Assembly (NCBI GenBank): GCA_002342225.1
Contig: DDPO01000061.1
Coordinates: 1 to 17,384 of the forward strand
Direction of reading: 5' to 3'
DNA from: Bdellovibrionaceae bacterium UBA2466
GTDB lineage: Bacteria > Bdellovibrionota > FAC87 > UBA2466
DNA: 17,384 nt
The notes beneath the pieces were generated by a model. The model was given only the letters and a program-made list of their open reading frames with translations, made no database searches and was not told the DNA's origin. This document shows positions 7,061 to 14,192 of the stretch, piece by piece. Each line of letters opens with the position of its first letter. Within the stretch, counting starts at the first letter, position 1. Made by a program: the position numbers and the translations under genes.

Positions 7061-7840
7061 ATGTTACGGTACGTTGGCAGAATCGTGCGTTTATTCGCAC
7101 TCATTATTATTTCTTTGTCTTTAGTTGCATGTGGAAGGGCAAAGTCCAATTTAAGTTTGCCAGATCCTTCGGGCAGTATGATCGAGATAACTCAGGCTTA
7201 CCCTGGCGTTGGAATGGTGGTTATTCCCGAGGGTGCAGGAATTTGCACTGGAACTGTTGTTGGTGAAAAAACAGTTCTTACTGCCGCTCACTGCGTATTG
7301 AAAGCAGGTCGATATGCTTTCAGAACCTCTAAAGAGACCTATTATACTTATAACCGTTTAATTATGGGGTCAGGATCAGTGGATGACCCTCACGATATTG
7401 CTCTTCTTGTTTTCGATTCCACATTCGGGCCAGAGGCAGAAATTCATAGATTTGATGACAAGGTTGAACGTGGAGACACGATTAGATTAGTGGGCCTTGG
7501 TTGTAGCAATCTGGAAACGAGAAGAGGTGCCGGAACAAAACGAACTGGTACCAACGTAGTTGCCGAAATCAATGACTATATCAACTTTTTAACCCCACGA
7601 AATTATGCACGAGGGATCTTAGGACCTATTAATCGTGCTGGCAGTTGTTTTGGTGATTCGGGTGGGCCAGCATTTTCGGAGTTGAATGGAGAGTTGAAAC
7701 TTGTCGGGGTCACTCATGCCGGAGGATATTTGGGTGATGACCTAGTGTCGGAGTACATCAACGTAGCCAACCATAGCGCAAACAGAAATTGGTTGAGAGG
7801 GCAAAATCAAACATACCAGTTAGGGATGCAAGGGATTTGA
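7061..7840 (+). CDS. Trypsin-fold (S1) serine protease, lipoprotein
   Basis: Peptidase of 259 aa with the complete chymotrypsin-family triad: H77 in TAAHC, D112 in DPHDIALL and S200 in CFGDSGGP. C62 and C78 are placed to form the conserved disulphide beside the active-site His. The N-terminus is a lipoprotein signal peptide with lipobox LVAC (cleavage before C24, followed by Gly rather than Asp), so the enzyme is probably anchored to a membrane facing the periplasm or cell exterior. The residue six before the active serine, which sets S1 specificity, is G194 rather than the Asp of trypsin, so specificity for Lys/Arg is unlikely. The S1 domain starts almost directly after a short linker, with no long propeptide. 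The start ATG is preceded by AAGGGG at 7 nt. A strong terminator ends the unit, making it probably monocistronic. Confidence 0.93.
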   Translation: MLRYVGRIVRLFALIIISLSLVACGRAKSNLSLPDPSGSMIEITQAYPGVGMVVIPEGAGICTGTVVGEKTVLTAAHCVLKAGRYAFRTSKETYYTYNRLIMGSGSVDDPHDIALLVFDSTFGPEAEIHRFDDKVERGDTIRLVGLGCSNLETRRGAGTKRTGTNVVAEINDYINFLTPRNYARGILGPINRAGSCFGDSGGPAFSELNGELKLVGVTHAGGYLGDDLVSEYINVANHSANRNWLRGQNQTYQLGMQGI

Positions 7841-7862
7841 TCGATTTAAAAAAGGTTTCGAT

Positions 7863-7880
7863 ATGGTCTCAAGTGACCAT
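7863..7880 (+). repeat. Small perfect hairpin after the protease gene
   Basis: ATGGTC (7863-7868), loop TCAAGT, GACCAT (7875-7880), 22 nt after the serine protease stop and just before the main terminator. It is followed by AAAACCCCCT, not by a T-run, so it is not itself a terminator; it may protect the mRNA 3' end. Confidence 0.4.
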
Positions 7881-7902
7881 AAAACCCCCTAAGTCCGAAG
7901 CT

Positions 7903-7936
7903 GAGGCCAGCTTTTCAAAGCTGGCCTCTTTGGCTT
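7903..7936 (+). terminator. Strong intrinsic terminator
   Basis: GAGGCCAGCTT pairs perfectly with AAGCTGGCCTC (7903-7928, 11 bp, loop TTCA), followed by a broken T-rich tail (TTTGGCTTT). It separates the serine protease from the secretin gene, whose GTG start is only about 31 nt beyond the stem. Confidence 0.85.
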
Positions 7937-7959
7937 TAACATTGCCTAACTCTATTTGA

Positions 7960-9009
7960 GTGAAAAACTTAATTTGTTTAATTTCGTTATTAGTATTTTC
8001 CCAATCCTTTAAAATTGCCGTCGCGACAAATGATAAACCTCAACAAATTATTCGAATGGGTATCAGCTCAAGCAGAACTGTTAAAATCCCAAGACTGAGT
8101 CGAGTGGCAGTAGGAAACAGCAAAATTGTAAAAGCGAGTTCTGTTTCAAATAAAGAATTATTACTGATTGGGAAATCGAAAGGCAGCACTACTGTTCGAG
8201 CATGGGATGAAAAAGGGGGGGAGTTTAGGTATGAAGTTAGGGTTATTGCTTCGGAAGCTGAAAATCTGCTCAACGAAGACGAACGAGGTGTTGTTAAAAT
8301 ATCATTAGAGTTTTTGGAGTTAGATCAAGCAGTCAGTCAAGTTTCGGGAATCCGGTGGCCCGAGTCTATTCAGTTCACGGGAGTTGCAAATATTCTTAGT
8401 CAAGCAGCTGTGACCGGCCTCAATTATGAATTCGCGTTTAGTACAGCTCAAGGTTGGTTAAACCATTTGGTACGTGAAGGTTGGGCAAAAATTGTGGCTA
8501 ATCCTGAGCTGTATGTGCGCTTAGGTGAGGAAGCTGTTTTTCACTCGGGCGGAGAGTTTCCAGTTGCTACAAGCAGTGAGAATTTCGGAAGGTCGTATCG
8601 CCATATCGAATGGAAGGGGTACGGATTGACTGCAAAAGTTCTGCCTCAGAGCGTTGATAAGATTCACATTAGTTCAGATGTTAACCTAGAGATTTCTGAA
8701 CTTATCTCAACTCAGAACATGGAAGGAGTGCCAGCTCTAAATAAAAGAAGTATTCGAACGAAAATGAACTCTCTCGATGGGGAAACAGTTATTTTGTCCG
8801 GTTTGATCAAACAAAATAGTAAAAAAGAGAAAGAAGGTCTTCCTTTGCTGAGTTCTATCCCGATTTTAGGTCCGTTGTTATTTTCGAAGTCAATTGATGA
8901 ATCAGAGAGAACCGAACTTTTGATGGCTGTTACTTTCTCGATGTCAACTAAAGCTCGTGAGAAAGAGTTTAGACAATTGTTAAAAAGTCACTCAGAAAGT
9001 CTTAAATAA
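7960..9009 (+). CDS. cpaC: Compact CpaC/RcpA-type secretin
   Basis: Outer-membrane secretin-family protein of 349 aa. A signal peptide (residues 1-23, ending AVA) precedes a pilus-type N-terminal domain (about 30-98), with IPRLSRVAVGNSKIVKASSV and LLLIGKSKGSTTVRAWD typical of CpaC. The secretin domain follows (about 110-335): ANPELYVRLGEEAVFHSGGE (about 180-199), GYGLTAKVLP, and near the end DGETVILSGLIKQ and GLPLLSSIPILGPLLFS, the hallmark secretin C-terminal motif. Caulobacter CpaC is much longer; the BON-like linker and extra N domains seem absent. The start is GTG with no recognisable Shine-Dalgarno; the next in-frame ATG (8056) would remove the signal peptide. The ATPase gene follows after 1 nt, so the two are surely co-transcribed. 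The role is an outer-membrane channel for a Tad-like pilus or secretion apparatus; the cargo is unknown. Confidence 0.88.
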   Translation: MKNLICLISLLVFSQSFKIAVATNDKPQQIIRMGISSSRTVKIPRLSRVAVGNSKIVKASSVSNKELLLIGKSKGSTTVRAWDEKGGEFRYEVRVIASEAENLLNEDERGVVKISLEFLELDQAVSQVSGIRWPESIQFTGVANILSQAAVTGLNYEFAFSTAQGWLNHLVREGWAKIVANPELYVRLGEEAVFHSGGEFPVATSSENFGRSYRHIEWKGYGLTAKVLPQSVDKIHISSDVNLEISELISTQNMEGVPALNKRSIRTKMNSLDGETVILSGLIKQNSKKEKEGLPLLSSIPILGPLLFSKSIDESERTELLMAVTFSMSTKAREKEFRQLLKSHSESLK

Positions 9010-9010
9010 A

Positions 9011-9967
9011 ATGACTCAAGAATTAGAAAAGTTACAAAAGCAATTTGTCGGGAAGGGGGCTGTGCTTCTTCCCTTTTTTGAAGATGATGATATAAGCGAC
9101 ATCCTTATTAATGGAATACGGAACCTATTTATTGAGAAAAACGGCCAGTTGGTCCAGATAGACCCATTATTTGTTAACAAAGATAGTTTAGCTGAAATCA
9201 TTGAGCGAATGATTGTGCCGATAGGAAAGCGTGTTGATGCAACTCAACCCTATCTTGATGGACGACTTGTTGATGGAAGTCGCTTTCACATCATTCTTCC
9301 CCCCGTAGCCATAGATGGTCCGTTTATAAGTATTCGCAAAAAGAAAAAAAAACAGGTCATTTGTTTGGAGGATTTTGTTTCCTCTGAATGGGTTCAATTT
9401 TTAAAAGCAGAGACTCTCAGGGGAGCCAATCTACTAATCGCGGGCGGAACAGGAGCTGGAAAAACCACTCTTTTATCTTGTTTGTTGGGATGGGTTCCTC
9501 CCCAGGAGAGAATAGCTGTTGTTGAAGAGACTATGGAAATTCAAGTTAATCACGCACATGTTGTTCATTTGGAAGCTCGAGCTGCTAGCCCCGAGGGCAA
9601 GGGGGAGGTCACTTTGAGGGACTTAGTGAGAAATACTCTTCGAATGCGACCCGATAGGCTCATTTTGGGTGAGTGCCGGGGAGCTGAGGCTTTTGATATG
9701 CTTCATGCGATGAACACAGGTCACCGTGGTTCACTCGGGACTATTCACGCCAATAGCGCAAGGGACGCTCTTCGGAGGATGGAGTCGCTGGCCCTGATGG
9801 CAGGCTTATCTATTCCACTTCGCACCGTTAAAGAATGGATTGGTTCCTCGGTCCATGGGGTCATCTTTGTCGAGCGCAGAGGATCGTTAAGACAAATATC
9901 TGAAATAATTAGTGTTTCTGGGCTTGAGGGGGATGTTTATCGTGTGACTCCAAGGTTTAGGATTTAG
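9011..9967 (+). CDS. cpaF: CpaF/TadA-type secretion ATPase, compact
   Basis: Cytoplasmic hexameric AAA+-like ATPase of the VirB11/CpaF branch that powers Tad pilus assembly (family knowledge). An N-terminal domain (about 23-110) includes [20 protein letters not shown] and [20 protein letters not shown]. The motor domain has Walker [10 protein letters not shown] (145-153), an acidic box around VVEETMEIQ (170-178), Walker B RLILGE (216-221), and a histidine box, [13 protein letters not shown] (237-249). At 318 aa it is shorter than typical CpaF (around 450 or more), and the usual N-terminal helical extension is missing. It starts 1 nt after the secretin stop. No TadB/TadC platform, prepilin, peptidase or CpaE/TadZ gene lies in the window, so partners must be elsewhere. 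A run of nine A (9344-9352) encodes part of a lysine cluster. Confidence 0.92.
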   Translation: MTQELEKLQKQFVGKGAVLLPFFEDDDISDILINGIRNLFIEKNGQLVQIDPLFVNKDSLAEIIERMIVPIGKRVDATQPYLDGRLVDGSRFHIILPPVAIDGPFISIRKKKKKQVICLEDFVSSEWVQFLKAETLRGANLLIAGGTGAGKTTLLSCLLGWVPPQERIAVVEETMEIQVNHAHVVHLEARAASPEGKGEVTLRDLVRNTLRMRPDRLILGECRGAEAFDMLHAMNTGHRGSLGTIHANSARDALRRMESLALMAGLSIPLRTVKEWIGSSVHGVIFVERRGSLRQISEIISVSGLEGDVYRVTPRFRI

Positions 9968-10050
9968 GCTTTAACTCTTGCAACTTCTTGAGACTTATGC
10001 CAAATTGCGATACTTCGATTTTAGAGAAGTTGATAGGAGTAAAGAAGTCC

Positions 10051-10260
10051 ATGAAATCAGAAATTCATCCAGAATATGTAGCGACCACAATTCGATGCGT
10101 TTGTGGGGCTGAAATTCAGACCCGTTCTACAAAAAAAGATATCCGTGTTGAGATTTGTTCGAGTTGTCATCCGCTATTCACTGGAAAACAAAAGCTCATC
10201 GATACTGAAGGACGCGTTGAGCGCTTCATGAAGAAATACGGTAACAAGCGTTCTTACTAA
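10051..10260 (+). CDS. rpmE: 50S ribosomal protein L31, zinc-binding type
   Basis: Small protein of the large ribosomal subunit, 69 aa. The ATG at 10051 gives [10 protein letters not shown], the canonical L31 N-terminus; the frame extends 21 codons further upstream but that extension has no L31 counterpart. AGGAG lies 11 nt before the ATG. C16, C18, C36 and C39 (in RCVCGAE and [15 protein letters not shown]) form the metal site of the C+ type, which binds zinc and in many bacteria is swapped for a cysteine-free paralogue under zinc limitation. It leads the rpmE-prfA-prmC-murA run, 18 nt before prfA. A possible promoter in the 83 nt before it is not clear enough to call. Confidence 0.96.
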   Translation: MKSEIHPEYVATTIRCVCGAEIQTRSTKKDIRVEICSSCHPLFTGKQKLIDTEGRVERFMKKYGNKRSY

Positions 10261-10278
10261 TCCGCTTGTATCAATGAA

Positions 10279-11349
10279 ATGTTTCATAAGTTAGACGAAG
10301 TTGAAGCGCACTTTCAAGATATCGAAGTGCGTTTGACTTCTCCTGATGTTGTTTCCAATCAAAATCTTTTTCAAAAACTAAGTAAAGAACACAGTAGTCT
10401 TCAAGCTCTCGTGCAGACTTATCGAGAGTATCGCAAGATGAAAGAGGATTTTACGGCTAATGAAATTCTCATTCGCGAAGATTCAGGAGAGTTAAAAGAG
10501 ATGGCCCTTGAGGAAAATCATCACCTCGAAGGGGAACTTGCCAAGTTAGAGCGACGCCTAAAAGTTCTTTTACTCCCCAAAGACCCCAATGACGAAAAAA
10601 ATATCATGCTTGAGATCAGACCTGCTGCAGGCGGGGATGAGGCCGGAATATTTGCGGGCGATCTTTTTAAAATGTACACCAAATATGCTGAGCGCAAAGG
10701 GTGGAACGTTGAAGTTATGGAGATTACTCCGAATGATGTCGGTGGATACAAAGAGATTATTCTCATGATTCGCGGAGAAAAAGTTTACAGTGTTCTAAAG
10801 TATGAGAGTGGCGTTCATCGGGTACAGAGGGTCCCTAAAACCGAAACCCAAGGGCGTATTCATACCAGCACAGTGACGGTTGCTATTATGCCTGAGGCCG
10901 AGGACGTCGAAATAAATATTGATCCCAATGAATTAAGAATCGATGTTTTTAGAAGCTCAGGCCCTGGAGGCCAAAGTGTTAATACGACCGACTCGGCTGT
11001 TCGGGTGACCCATATTCCAAGCGGTATTGTTGTAGTTTGTCGTGATGAAAAATCGCAACACAAAAACAAGGCAAAAGCTTTAAAAGTTCTAAAAACGAGA
11101 CTCCTTGATATGAAGCAGGGTGAACAAAATGCGAAAATCGCTGCCGACCGATTGTCTCAAGTAGGGAGTGGAGATCGAAGCGAAAAAATTCGCACTTACA
11201 ACTATCCTCAGGGCAGAGTTACTGACCATCGCATCGGAGCTACGCTTCACCAAATTGATTCATTCATGGGCGGGGACATTGATCCGATGATCAATCAGTT
11301 GCTCGCACATTATGAAGCTGAAGCTCTCAAACAACAAACTTCGTCATGA
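10279..11349 (+). CDS. prfA: Peptide chain release factor 1
   Basis: Class I release factor that reads UAA and UAG and triggers peptidyl-tRNA hydrolysis on the ribosome; 356 aa, the usual length. The peptidase-centre motif GGQ is at residues 230-232 (SSGPGGQSVNTTDSAVRVTH). The stop-codon-reading tripeptide is P186-K187-T188 in RVQRVPKTETQGRIHTS; the P-x-T form marks RF1 rather than RF2 (SPF), although E. coli has PAT. The N-terminal helical domain begins MFHKLDEVEAHFQDIE, as expected, which fixes the start. The Shine-Dalgarno is weak, suggesting coupling to rpmE translation. The last codons overlap prmC by 4 nt (ATGA), pairing the factor with the enzyme that methylates Q232. Confidence 0.97.
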   Translation: MFHKLDEVEAHFQDIEVRLTSPDVVSNQNLFQKLSKEHSSLQALVQTYREYRKMKEDFTANEILIREDSGELKEMALEENHHLEGELAKLERRLKVLLLPKDPNDEKNIMLEIRPAAGGDEAGIFAGDLFKMYTKYAERKGWNVEVMEITPNDVGGYKEIILMIRGEKVYSVLKYESGVHRVQRVPKTETQGRIHTSTVTVAIMPEAEDVEINIDPNELRIDVFRSSGPGGQSVNTTDSAVRVTHIPSGIVVVCRDEKSQHKNKAKALKVLKTRLLDMKQGEQNAKIAADRLSQVGSGDRSEKIRTYNYPQGRVTDHRIGATLHQIDSFMGGDIDPMINQLLAHYEAEALKQQTSS

Positions 11350-12194
11350 CATTAGAATCATTTGTGACATTAGGAAAAAAGAGAATTGAAGAATCTGGGA
11401 TTGAATGTGCTGATCCGATGCTTCACATGAAACAGATTCTTGGAGTATCTATTGGGCTAGACTCTCTTAATTTTTATAGCCGGTGGTCTGAGCCGCTGAC
11501 CGATGCAGAGATTGAACTCGCGAATCAATTTTTAGAGCGAAGACTACGAGGTGAACCTTTTCAATACCTCGTCGGATATGAATGGTTTTGGCATTCTCGT
11601 TTCAATGTGGGACCGGGAGTTTTGATTCCTAGAAAAGAGACCGAGCATTTGGTTGAAGAACTTCTTAAACTGAGGGGTTCTGAGTCTCTCAAAATTGGTG
11701 AGCTTGGAGCCGGATCTGGAAATATCGGTATTTCCGTTTTGTTGGAGCGACCTCAGTGGGAGTGGCATGCATTTGAAATCAACCCTGAATCTATGCCCTA
11801 TTTAGGTCGAAATCTAGGCGAGCTTCTTCCCCTCGATGCAAAGTATTTTGTTCATGAAGGTAATTTTTTTGAACTCTCGAAAGATTTTGCGCCCTATGAT
11901 GTGATCGTTTCAAATCCACCCTATATCGCTGCTCCAGAAATGGAAAAACTGAGCCGAGAAGTGAAAAGTGAGCCAAGGCTTGCTCTGGTAGGTGGCGAGG
12001 AAGGCACTGAAATTCTAAAACACTTTATTGCTGCTAGTTTTCAATTTTTAAAACCAGGCGGATTGTTTCTGACAGAAATCGGGAGTGATCAAGGCCCGAA
12101 GATTAAAGAGGTTCTTGAAAATTCCGGTTTCAAATCGGTTGAAGTTTTAAATGACTATAGTGGCTTGCCCAGAATCGCGAAAGGTTTCAAGTAA
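11346..12194 (+). CDS. prmC: RF glutamine N5-methyltransferase PrmC
   Basis: SAM-dependent methyltransferase (HemK/PrmC) that N5-methylates the glutamine of the GGQ motif of RF1 and RF2, which increases termination efficiency. At 282 aa it is standard. The N-terminal helical substrate domain includes RRLRGEPFQYLVGYEWFW (about 65-82). The SAM-binding motif is GELGAGSGNIGIS (118-130), and the catalytic NPPY motif is at 190-193 (VSNPPYIA). SEPRLALVGGEEG (208-220) is the usual C-terminal block. Its ATG overlaps the prfA stop and its TAA overlaps the murA ATG (TAATG), so translation of the three is probably coupled. Confidence 0.96.
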   Translation: MTLESFVTLGKKRIEESGIECADPMLHMKQILGVSIGLDSLNFYSRWSEPLTDAEIELANQFLERRLRGEPFQYLVGYEWFWHSRFNVGPGVLIPRKETEHLVEELLKLRGSESLKIGELGAGSGNIGISVLLERPQWEWHAFEINPESMPYLGRNLGELLPLDAKYFVHEGNFFELSKDFAPYDVIVSNPPYIAAPEMEKLSREVKSEPRLALVGGEEGTEILKHFIAASFQFLKPGGLFLTEIGSDQGPKIKEVLENSGFKSVEVLNDYSGLPRIAKGFK

Positions 12195-13462
12195 TGGATG
12201 CTCTGATTATTGAAGGTCCAACACAGCTTTCTGGAAGTGTCGAAGTTAGCGGATCCAAAAATTCGGCCCTGCCGTTGCTTTTTGCCTCGATACTTTTCAA
12301 CGATAAAGTTTGTTACGAAAATATCCCGAGGCTTTGGGATATAGAGACTACTTTGAAGCTTCTAGAGATGATGGGTTGTGGCACCGAGTGGGACAAAGAA
12401 GGGGGAAGAGTTGCGATTATTCCCACAGTTAAAAGTAAATTAGCTCCTTATGAGCAAGTAAAGAAAATGCGAGCCGGAATTTTAGCGCTCGGGCCCTTAG
12501 TGGCTAAATATGGTGAAGCCAAAGTGAGTCTTCCTGGGGGATGTGCAATCGGTGCTAGGCCCGTGAACTATCACATTGAAGCTTTGCGAAAGTTGGGTGT
12601 GACCGTTGAGGTTGAGGAAGGGTATATCCATGCGAGCGTTGTAGGTAAGTTAGTTGGAGCTGAAATTTTATTTCCTGAAGTCACTGTGACTGGGACGGAA
12701 AACTTACTTTATGTTGGGGTCATGGCTGAAGGAAAAACGGTCCTACAAAATGCTGCTTGTGAGCCGGAAGTAGTCGCTCTTGGAGAGTTTTTAAATAGTT
12801 GTGGAGCCAAGATCTCAGGTCTTGGAACTCATACGATAACTATCGAAGGGGGACCCCTTGTGACTCCAAGTCACCCCGTTCAAATCCCTCCTGATAGAAT
12901 CGAAGCTGGAACTTGGGTTTCCATTGCGCTTGCTACACGATCTGCAATTGAAATTACTCGTTGTGATACGTCTCAGATGACCAGTGTACTCGCTGCTTTT
13001 CGCCAGATGGGAGCTAAGATTGAAGAGCTCAATCAAGGGACCTGTTTGAAAGTGATACCGACTGAGCGGTACAACCCGCTCCATATCGAAACAGCTCCCT
13101 ATCCCGGTTTCCCTACCGACATGCAGGCTCAGATTTTGACTCTGTTGTGCATGGCAGAGGGGAGATCCACTGTCGTCGAGAGCATTTTTGAAAATCGATT
13201 TATGCACGTGGCCGAACTTCAAAGATTAGGTGCAAAAATTGAGATTAATGGCAATGTCGCGACTATCGAGGGTCCAGCAAAATTTCGAGGAGCCCCCATC
13301 ATGGCCACTGATCTTAGGGCCAGTGCTTGTCTAGTGCTTGCTGGTTTAATTTCGAAAGGAACCACCAAGGTAAGTCGTATCTATCACTTGGACCGGGGCT
13401 ACCAAAGACTTGATGAGAAACTCCGTCGACTTGGTGCGAAAATTACTCGAGTTGCGGAATAG
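12194..13462 (+). CDS. murA: UDP-GlcNAc 1-carboxyvinyltransferase MurA
   Basis: Cytoplasmic enzyme that transfers enolpyruvate from PEP to UDP-GlcNAc, the first committed step of peptidoglycan synthesis. At 422 aa it is full length. SGSKNSALPLL (19-29) contains the conserved Lys22-Asn23 pair. The active-site loop LPGGCAIGARPVNYH has the catalytic cysteine at C117, the residue alkylated by fosfomycin, so the enzyme is of the sensitive Cys type rather than the Asp type. RAGILALGPL (93-102) and the C-terminal DLRASACLVLAGL block also fit. It is the last gene of the rpmE-prfA-prmC-murA run; the next gene is 59 nt away with its own good ribosome site. Confidence 0.97.
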   Translation: MDALIIEGPTQLSGSVEVSGSKNSALPLLFASILFNDKVCYENIPRLWDIETTLKLLEMMGCGTEWDKEGGRVAIIPTVKSKLAPYEQVKKMRAGILALGPLVAKYGEAKVSLPGGCAIGARPVNYHIEALRKLGVTVEVEEGYIHASVVGKLVGAEILFPEVTVTGTENLLYVGVMAEGKTVLQNAACEPEVVALGEFLNSCGAKISGLGTHTITIEGGPLVTPSHPVQIPPDRIEAGTWVSIALATRSAIEITRCDTSQMTSVLAAFRQMGAKIEELNQGTCLKVIPTERYNPLHIETAPYPGFPTDMQAQILTLLCMAEGRSTVVESIFENRFMHVAELQRLGAKIEINGNVATIEGPAKFRGAPIMATDLRASACLVLAGLISKGTTKVSRIYHLDRGYQRLDEKLRRLGAKITRVAE

Positions 13463-13521
13463 CTTAGACGAAGGTAGTGTCTCAGTTAATCGGAAGTTAT
13501 TTTTAACAGGAGACAAAAAAC

Positions 13522-14130
13522 ATGCGACATTTATTTTTGGTTGCTGCCTTTACTTTAAGTGCAGTTACATTTTCAGCCGACATTCCCGGGGGCTTGGCAC
13601 GAATTTCTGAAGGGCTGCCAAATAACACTTATGAAGTAGCTTTAAGTCCAGCTTATACTTTGAAGCCAGGCGGTGCATATTTGACTTCCGAGCTGAGATA
13701 TCAAGCTAACGAAGATTTTGGTGCCGGATTTGGTTTTGGAGCTGGTGAAATTGGGTACAACTTCGGTGTTAACGGTACTTGGTACATTGCACCTGATATT
13801 GAATCACAACCTGCTTTCTCAGTACTCGGTGGTGTTTATATGAACAGAGTCGTCCAGTCCAATTTCTTGGCTTTAAGAATTGTTCCCACTGTGAGCAAAA
13901 TGATTCCTCAGGATTGGGGAAAAGTAACCCCCTACGCTAGTCTCCAAGCGACACCTTCATTCCGTTTAGGTGTTGCCGACAACAACTTCTCACTTAGAAC
14001 CAATGTCGGAACTTTGTTTGAGATTAAAGATATGCAAGGGCTGCGCGTTTTCACTGAACTAGGTTTAGCCATGATGAACAGCAACAGTGAAATTGTCTTT
14101 GGAATATCTTATCCGTTTAAAGCTCTTTAA
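13522..14130 (+). CDS. Small outer-membrane beta-barrel-like protein
   Basis: Exported protein of 202 aa with a signal peptide (residues 1-19, cleavage after TFSA). The mature part is rich in Gly, Tyr, Phe and Asn and shows alternating amphipathic strands typical of an eight-strand barrel: for example AYLTSELRYQANEDFGAGFGF, GEIGYNFGVNGTWYIAP, and a C-terminus SEIVFGISYPFKAL. No catalytic motif is seen and I cannot name a family. AGGAGA precedes the ATG by about 8 nt, an unusually good site for this window, suggesting high expression. The gene is 59 nt after murA and ends in a strong terminator, so it could be co-transcribed with murA or have its own promoter. Confidence 0.8.
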   Translation: MRHLFLVAAFTLSAVTFSADIPGGLARISEGLPNNTYEVALSPAYTLKPGGAYLTSELRYQANEDFGAGFGFGAGEIGYNFGVNGTWYIAPDIESQPAFSVLGGVYMNRVVQSNFLALRIVPTVSKMIPQDWGKVTPYASLQATPSFRLGVADNNFSLRTNVGTLFEIKDMQGLRVFTELGLAMMNSNSEIVFGISYPFKAL

Positions 14131-14152
14131 AATTTAGAGTTCATTTAATTTG

Positions 14153-14192
14153 AAACAGTGTCGGGCGGTGAGTTCGACACTGTTTTTATTTT
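14153..14192 (+). terminator. Intrinsic terminator between convergent genes
   Basis: AAACAGTGTCG (14153-14163) pairs perfectly with CGACACTGTTT (14175-14185), with an 11-nt loop, followed by TTATTTT. It terminates the outer-membrane protein gene. On the minus strand the stem directly follows the PBP1B stop codon (14186-14188) and could serve that gene too, although its T-run there is short. Confidence 0.9.

Noticed and set aside
10834..10845. PKT instead of PAT in RF1 as an altered stop-codon reader
   Set aside because: The middle residue of the RF1 P-x-T motif varies among bacteria (for example PET in Bacillus), so this is ordinary variation.
12815..13222. 135-codon minus-strand frame
   Set aside because: Antisense inside murA, a full-length conserved enzyme; composition typical of a shadow frame.
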